DNA of 8,459 nt from CAZYYO01 sp964650965 (lineage in GTDB: Bacteria > Bacillota > Clostridia > Lachnospirales > Lachnospiraceae), in contig CAZYYO010000088.1 in the NCBI GenBank assembly GCA_964650965.1, positions 1 to 8,459 on the forward strand, in the 5' to 3' direction. Below, piece by piece: positions 5,933 to 8,459 of the stretch (its first letter is position 1; every line of letters begins with the position of its first letter). The notes beneath the pieces are model-generated. The model searched no databases. It was not told where the DNA came from and saw nothing but the letters and a program-made list of their open reading frames with translations. The position numbers and the translations under genes were made by a program.

Positions 5933-5940
5933 GCAAGATT
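5933..5940 (+). promoter_or_regulatory. Third GCAAGATT copy in the rhamnosidase leader
   Basis: This is an exact copy of the 8-mer at 5855-5862 (9 bp, AGCAAGATT, are shared). It is 57 bp downstream of the second repeat start and about 10 bp after the predicted transcription start. It could be an accessory or repressing half-site of the same AraC protein, or chance. Confidence 0.3.
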
Positions 5941-5943
5941 CTT

Positions 5944-6036
5944 ATGAAACTGGAACGCTACAGCAATGAAAGAAGATTATATCCATTATCTAGAGAACAG
6001 ATGAATGCACAAACACAAGAGATTGCATGGAAATGA
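5944..6036 (+). CDS. Possible 30-codon leader ORF upstream of the rhamnosidase
   Basis: ATG at 5944 opens a frame of 30 codons (begins MKLERYSNERRL) closed by TGA 6034-6036, within the predicted leader of the GH78 transcript and 28 bp before its ATG. Its ribosome binding site is weak (AGCAAG only, at some distance). The composition is hydrophilic, rich in E, R and Q, with no hydrophobic segment and no run of one amino acid that would suggest attenuation. After the TGA the same frame stays open for another 15 codons. It could be a leader peptide, the remnant of an older gene start, or a chance frame. I favour remnant or chance. Confidence 0.2.
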   Translation: MKLERYSNERRLYPLSREQMNAQTQEIAWK

Positions 6037-6064
6037 TTTGAACAAATAGCAGGAGAAGAATTAT

Positions 6065-8359
6065 ATGAAACTACATTGGATTGAGCCAGAGAATTATAAG
6101 ATTAACACAAAAGAACAATATAGAGCTTCTTATGTGCGTAAAATGTTTCAGGTAACTGGAAGCATTACCAGTGCAAAGCTGTATGCCACAGCCCATGGCG
6201 TGTATATTCCTTATTTAAATCAGCATAGGTGTTCTGGAGAAATGCTTCTGCCATATTTCACCGATTATCATAGGAGAACCCAATACCAGGAATTTGATAT
6301 TACCAGTCTGATAATTCAGGGAACAAACATATTTATTGCAGAAATTGGGGATGGATGGTATCGGGGAAATATTGGTGCATTTAACAAGATGTATGTTTAT
6401 GGAACTAAGCTGGCATTTGCAGGGAAGATTGTCCTTACCTATGAAGATGGAACACGTGAAGTGATTGAAACGGACAATAGCTGGGAAGCCAGCCAGGATG
6501 GACCGCTTGGAAAAAATGATCTGAAAATCGCGGAAGTCTATGATGCCAGGAAGGAACACATGCTGTGGGATATTTCAGGCGACATGGCTTGGCATGAGGT
6601 GAAGGAAGCCGATTATCCAGAAGCTTTGATAGGCAATGAATCAGAACCAGTGATAGAACAGGAACGATTTCCAGCAAAGATATTATATATCAGGGGAAAT
6701 GAAGCAGTATTAGATTTTGGACAAAATCTGGCAGGACACGTGCAATTTACAGTAACGGGAGCTGAAGGGCATCAGGTTGAAATAACTCTGGGAGAGGCAT
6801 TAGATAAGCAGGGGAATTTTACCCTGCAGAATATTCAGGGAAATGATGAAGAGAGCAAGAGGGAAAACGCACCCATGCGACTGGGACAGCATCTGACCTA
6901 TATATTAAAAGAAGGTACCCAGACCTTTGCAAGTCATTTTCTTATCAGCGGTTATCGCTATGCACGTTTGGTGAACTGGCCACAGGAAGTAAAGGCAGAG
7001 AATTTTATCTCTGTTGCAGTTTACTCCAGACTTTCAAGAACAGGAAGATTTCAATGCTCTAATGAGTCCTTGAATCAGCTGGTACACTGTGTGGAATGGA
7101 GTCAGTGGTCCAATTTTGTGGATATACCAACAGACTGTCCCCAGCGGGAACGAGCAGGCTGGACAGGGGATATGAATGTATTTCAGGAAACGGCCAATTA
7201 TATGGTAGATACCAGGAAATTTCTCAGTAAGTGGATGAGAGATTTTGTAGGAATGCAGGATGATAAGGGTGGACTTCCCTATATTGTACCAGATGTACCA
7301 GCGATTGGTGCATCTCGTTCCTCTGCAGGATGGTCAGATGCTATCAGTACGATTCCGCTTAAGCAGTATGAATGCTATGGGGATAAGCAAATGATAGAGG
7401 AGTGCTACGAAGCGGCCAAAAGGTTTGTAGAATTCAATCGAAAGCGTGCAGGTCATAAGCCCATTCGTCACATACTGTGGCAGGGAAATTATCAGCGGTA
7501 TATTTTGGATACGGGCTTTCATTATGGGGAATGGTTAGAACCAGGTTCAGACAATATTAAGGATGCTTTGAAGGCAATGATAGCTCCAGATGCAGAAGTG
7601 GCTACAGCGTGGTTTTATTATTCTGCAGCAAATGTGGCACAAATGGCACATATTCTTGGTAAGCATGAGGATGAAAAAACATATATCCAATTGTCTCACC
7701 AGATTAAGAATGCATATCAGAAGCAATTTCTGAGGCATGGTACAGTAGACAGTACAAGAATGTGTAAATATGTTCGTCCGTTATATATGGGATTGGCAGA
7801 CGGTAATCAGGCAAAACAAATTGCACAGCAGTTGAATCAGATGTGTATTGACAGAAATTATCATGTGGGAACGGGATTTCTTACAACCTACCAGCTGCTG
7901 CCGGTTCTCGCAGCCTATGGTTATGTAGATACAGCCTATAAGATTCTTATGAATCCCAATAGACCAGGATGGCTGTATGAGGTTACGAAGGGAGCAACAA
8001 CAATCTGGGAGGGCTGGGATGCCATCCTGGAGGATGGAACATTGAAACCATTGTCGCAGAACCATTATTCACCGGGAACGGTGATCTCATGGTTGTATTC
8101 CACTGTAGCAGGGATACGACCTGCGGCACCGGGATATCAGAGGATTAAGATTCAACCAGTCCCGGGAGGCAATTTATCATGGGTAAAGTGTAATTTTCAC
8201 AGTGTGCAGGGAGATATTTCTGTGGAATGGACTGAGCAGGAAAGTCATTTTCAATTAATTGTTCAAATTCCAGAAGGTGTGTGTGCAGAAGTGATTATGC
8301 CCAATGGAGAAAAGTACAGCAATGCGACAAGTGGCACTTATACCTGTGAAATAAAGTGA
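6065..8359 (+). CDS. Alpha-L-rhamnosidase, glycoside hydrolase family 78
   Basis: A 764-residue GH78 enzyme, predicted to release terminal alpha-L-rhamnose from rhamnosides by the inverting mechanism of the family. The N-terminal beta-domains carry AKLYATAHGVYIPYLN (37-52) and IGDGWYRG (94-101), typical of the rhamnosidase N-domain, then VLDFGQNLAGHVQF (215-228). The alpha/alpha-barrel has the catalytic signature DCPQRERAGWTGD (357-369; E362 is the likely general acid) and GATTIWEGW (643-651; E649 the likely general base). A C-terminal beta-domain starts near 680 (VAGIRP). There is no signal peptide, so it acts in the cytosol on imported short rhamnosides. AGGAG at 6051-6055 sets the start. 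It stands alone, divergent from an AraC regulator, and ends at a strong terminator. Length is within the range of compact GH78 enzymes. The exact glycoside cannot be read from the sequence. Confidence 0.94.
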   Translation: MKLHWIEPENYKINTKEQYRASYVRKMFQVTGSITSAKLYATAHGVYIPYLNQHRCSGEMLLPYFTDYHRRTQYQEFDITSLIIQGTNIFIAEIGDGWYRGNIGAFNKMYVYGTKLAFAGKIVLTYEDGTREVIETDNSWEASQDGPLGKNDLKIAEVYDARKEHMLWDISGDMAWHEVKEADYPEALIGNESEPVIEQERFPAKILYIRGNEAVLDFGQNLAGHVQFTVTGAEGHQVEITLGEALDKQGNFTLQNIQGNDEESKRENAPMRLGQHLTYILKEGTQTFASHFLISGYRYARLVNWPQEVKAENFISVAVYSRLSRTGRFQCSNESLNQLVHCVEWSQWSNFVDIPTDCPQRERAGWTGDMNVFQETANYMVDTRKFLSKWMRDFVGMQDDKGGLPYIVPDVPAIGASRSSAGWSDAISTIPLKQYECYGDKQMIEECYEAAKRFVEFNRKRAGHKPIRHILWQGNYQRYILDTGFHYGEWLEPGSDNIKDALKAMIAPDAEVATAWFYYSAANVAQMAHILGKHEDEKTYIQLSHQIKNAYQKQFLRHGTVDSTRMCKYVRPLYMGLADGNQAKQIAQQLNQMCIDRNYHVGTGFLTTYQLLPVLAAYGYVDTAYKILMNPNRPGWLYEVTKGATTIWEGWDAILEDGTLKPLSQNHYSPGTVISWLYSTVAGIRPAAPGYQRIKIQPVPGGNLSWVKCNFHSVQGDISVEWTEQESHFQLIVQIPEGVCAEVIMPNGEKYSNATSGTYTCEIK

Positions 8360-8364
8360 TAGAC

Positions 8365-8406
8365 AAAATAAGGAACCTGGTAATTTTTCCAGGTCCCTTA
8401 TTTTTT
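8365..8406. terminator. Intrinsic, probably bidirectional terminator after the rhamnosidase
   Basis: Arms 8365-8380 and 8389-8404 pair over 16 positions with one A-C mismatch, around the loop TAATTTTT. A run of six Ts (8401-8406) closes it on the + strand. On the minus strand the same hairpin ends in TTATTTTG, so it can also stop the convergent gene at the right edge, which ends 4 bp before the stem. Confidence 0.88.
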
Positions 8407-8407
8407 A

Positions 8408-8459
8408 CTATTCCGAAAAAGCAAAGTATCTGATTCCGTTCCCGCCAGGCTTATATAAT
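8408..8459 (-). CDS. 3' end of an unidentified gene (last 16 codons)
   Basis: On the minus strand an open frame enters from the right edge and ends at TAG (8410-8408), encoding LYKPGGNGIRYFAFSE. The terminator begins directly after the stop, which is where a real gene end would place it, and the residues look like a structured protein end rather than noise. Too little is visible to name a family. It converges on the rhamnosidase gene, so it is not part of the same transcript. Confidence 0.5.
   Translation of the reverse strand, partial: LYKPGGNGIRYFAFSE

Noticed and set aside
6215..8065. Several minus-strand open frames inside the rhamnosidase gene
   Set aside because: They are antisense to a continuous GH78 frame with catalytic motifs, and none has a start signal or recognisable domain.

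Overview
The window looks like chromosome from a spore-forming, low-to-mid GC Firmicute, most probably a gut clostridium of the Lachnospiraceae type. The reasons are a complete spoIIA sporulation operon, strong AGGAGG-type ribosome binding sites before nearly every gene, a FapA/DUF342 fragment, and plant-glycan genes (a GH78 alpha-L-rhamnosidase with an AraC regulator). The genus is inference; no rRNA or other marker is present.

Left part (1-2206). The window opens inside a broken FapA/DUF342 gene. Only its C-terminal part is readable, and the break coincides with a perfect 9-bp inverted repeat. A likely sigma-A promoter then drives a two-gene unit: an acidic 47-residue protein of unknown function and a 467-residue membrane protein built as zinc ribbon, TPRs, transmembrane helix, coiled coil and TPRs. 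A strong intrinsic terminator closes this unit.

Middle part (2207-4861). spoIIAA, spoIIAB and sigF (spoIIAC) form a tightly packed operon encoding the anti-anti-sigma factor, the anti-sigma kinase and the forespore sigma factor F. It is followed by a DUF2804 protein of unknown function, which may be co-transcribed because no clear terminator separates it from sigF. The dacF gene often found upstream of spoIIA, and the spoVA genes often found downstream, are absent.

Right part (4858-8459). An AraC-family regulator on the minus strand converges on the DUF2804 gene, their stop codons overlapping by 4 bp. It diverges from a cytoplasmic GH78 alpha-L-rhamnosidase. The 229-bp divergent region holds a near-textbook AraC-type layout: two GCAAGAT direct repeats exactly 21 bp apart, the nearer one reaching the -35 of a candidate extended -10 promoter for the rhamnosidase, and the farther one covering the -10 of the regulator. 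A third copy and a 30-codon ORF lie in the rhamnosidase leader. The rhamnosidase ends at a terminator that probably also serves the last 16 codons of an unidentified minus-strand gene at the right edge.

I see no CRISPR array, tRNA, rRNA or defence cassette. Most of the window is ordinary chromosomal content. The points most worth following are the AraC operator layout, the broken fapA end with its hairpin, and the small-protein/zinc-ribbon-TPR pair.
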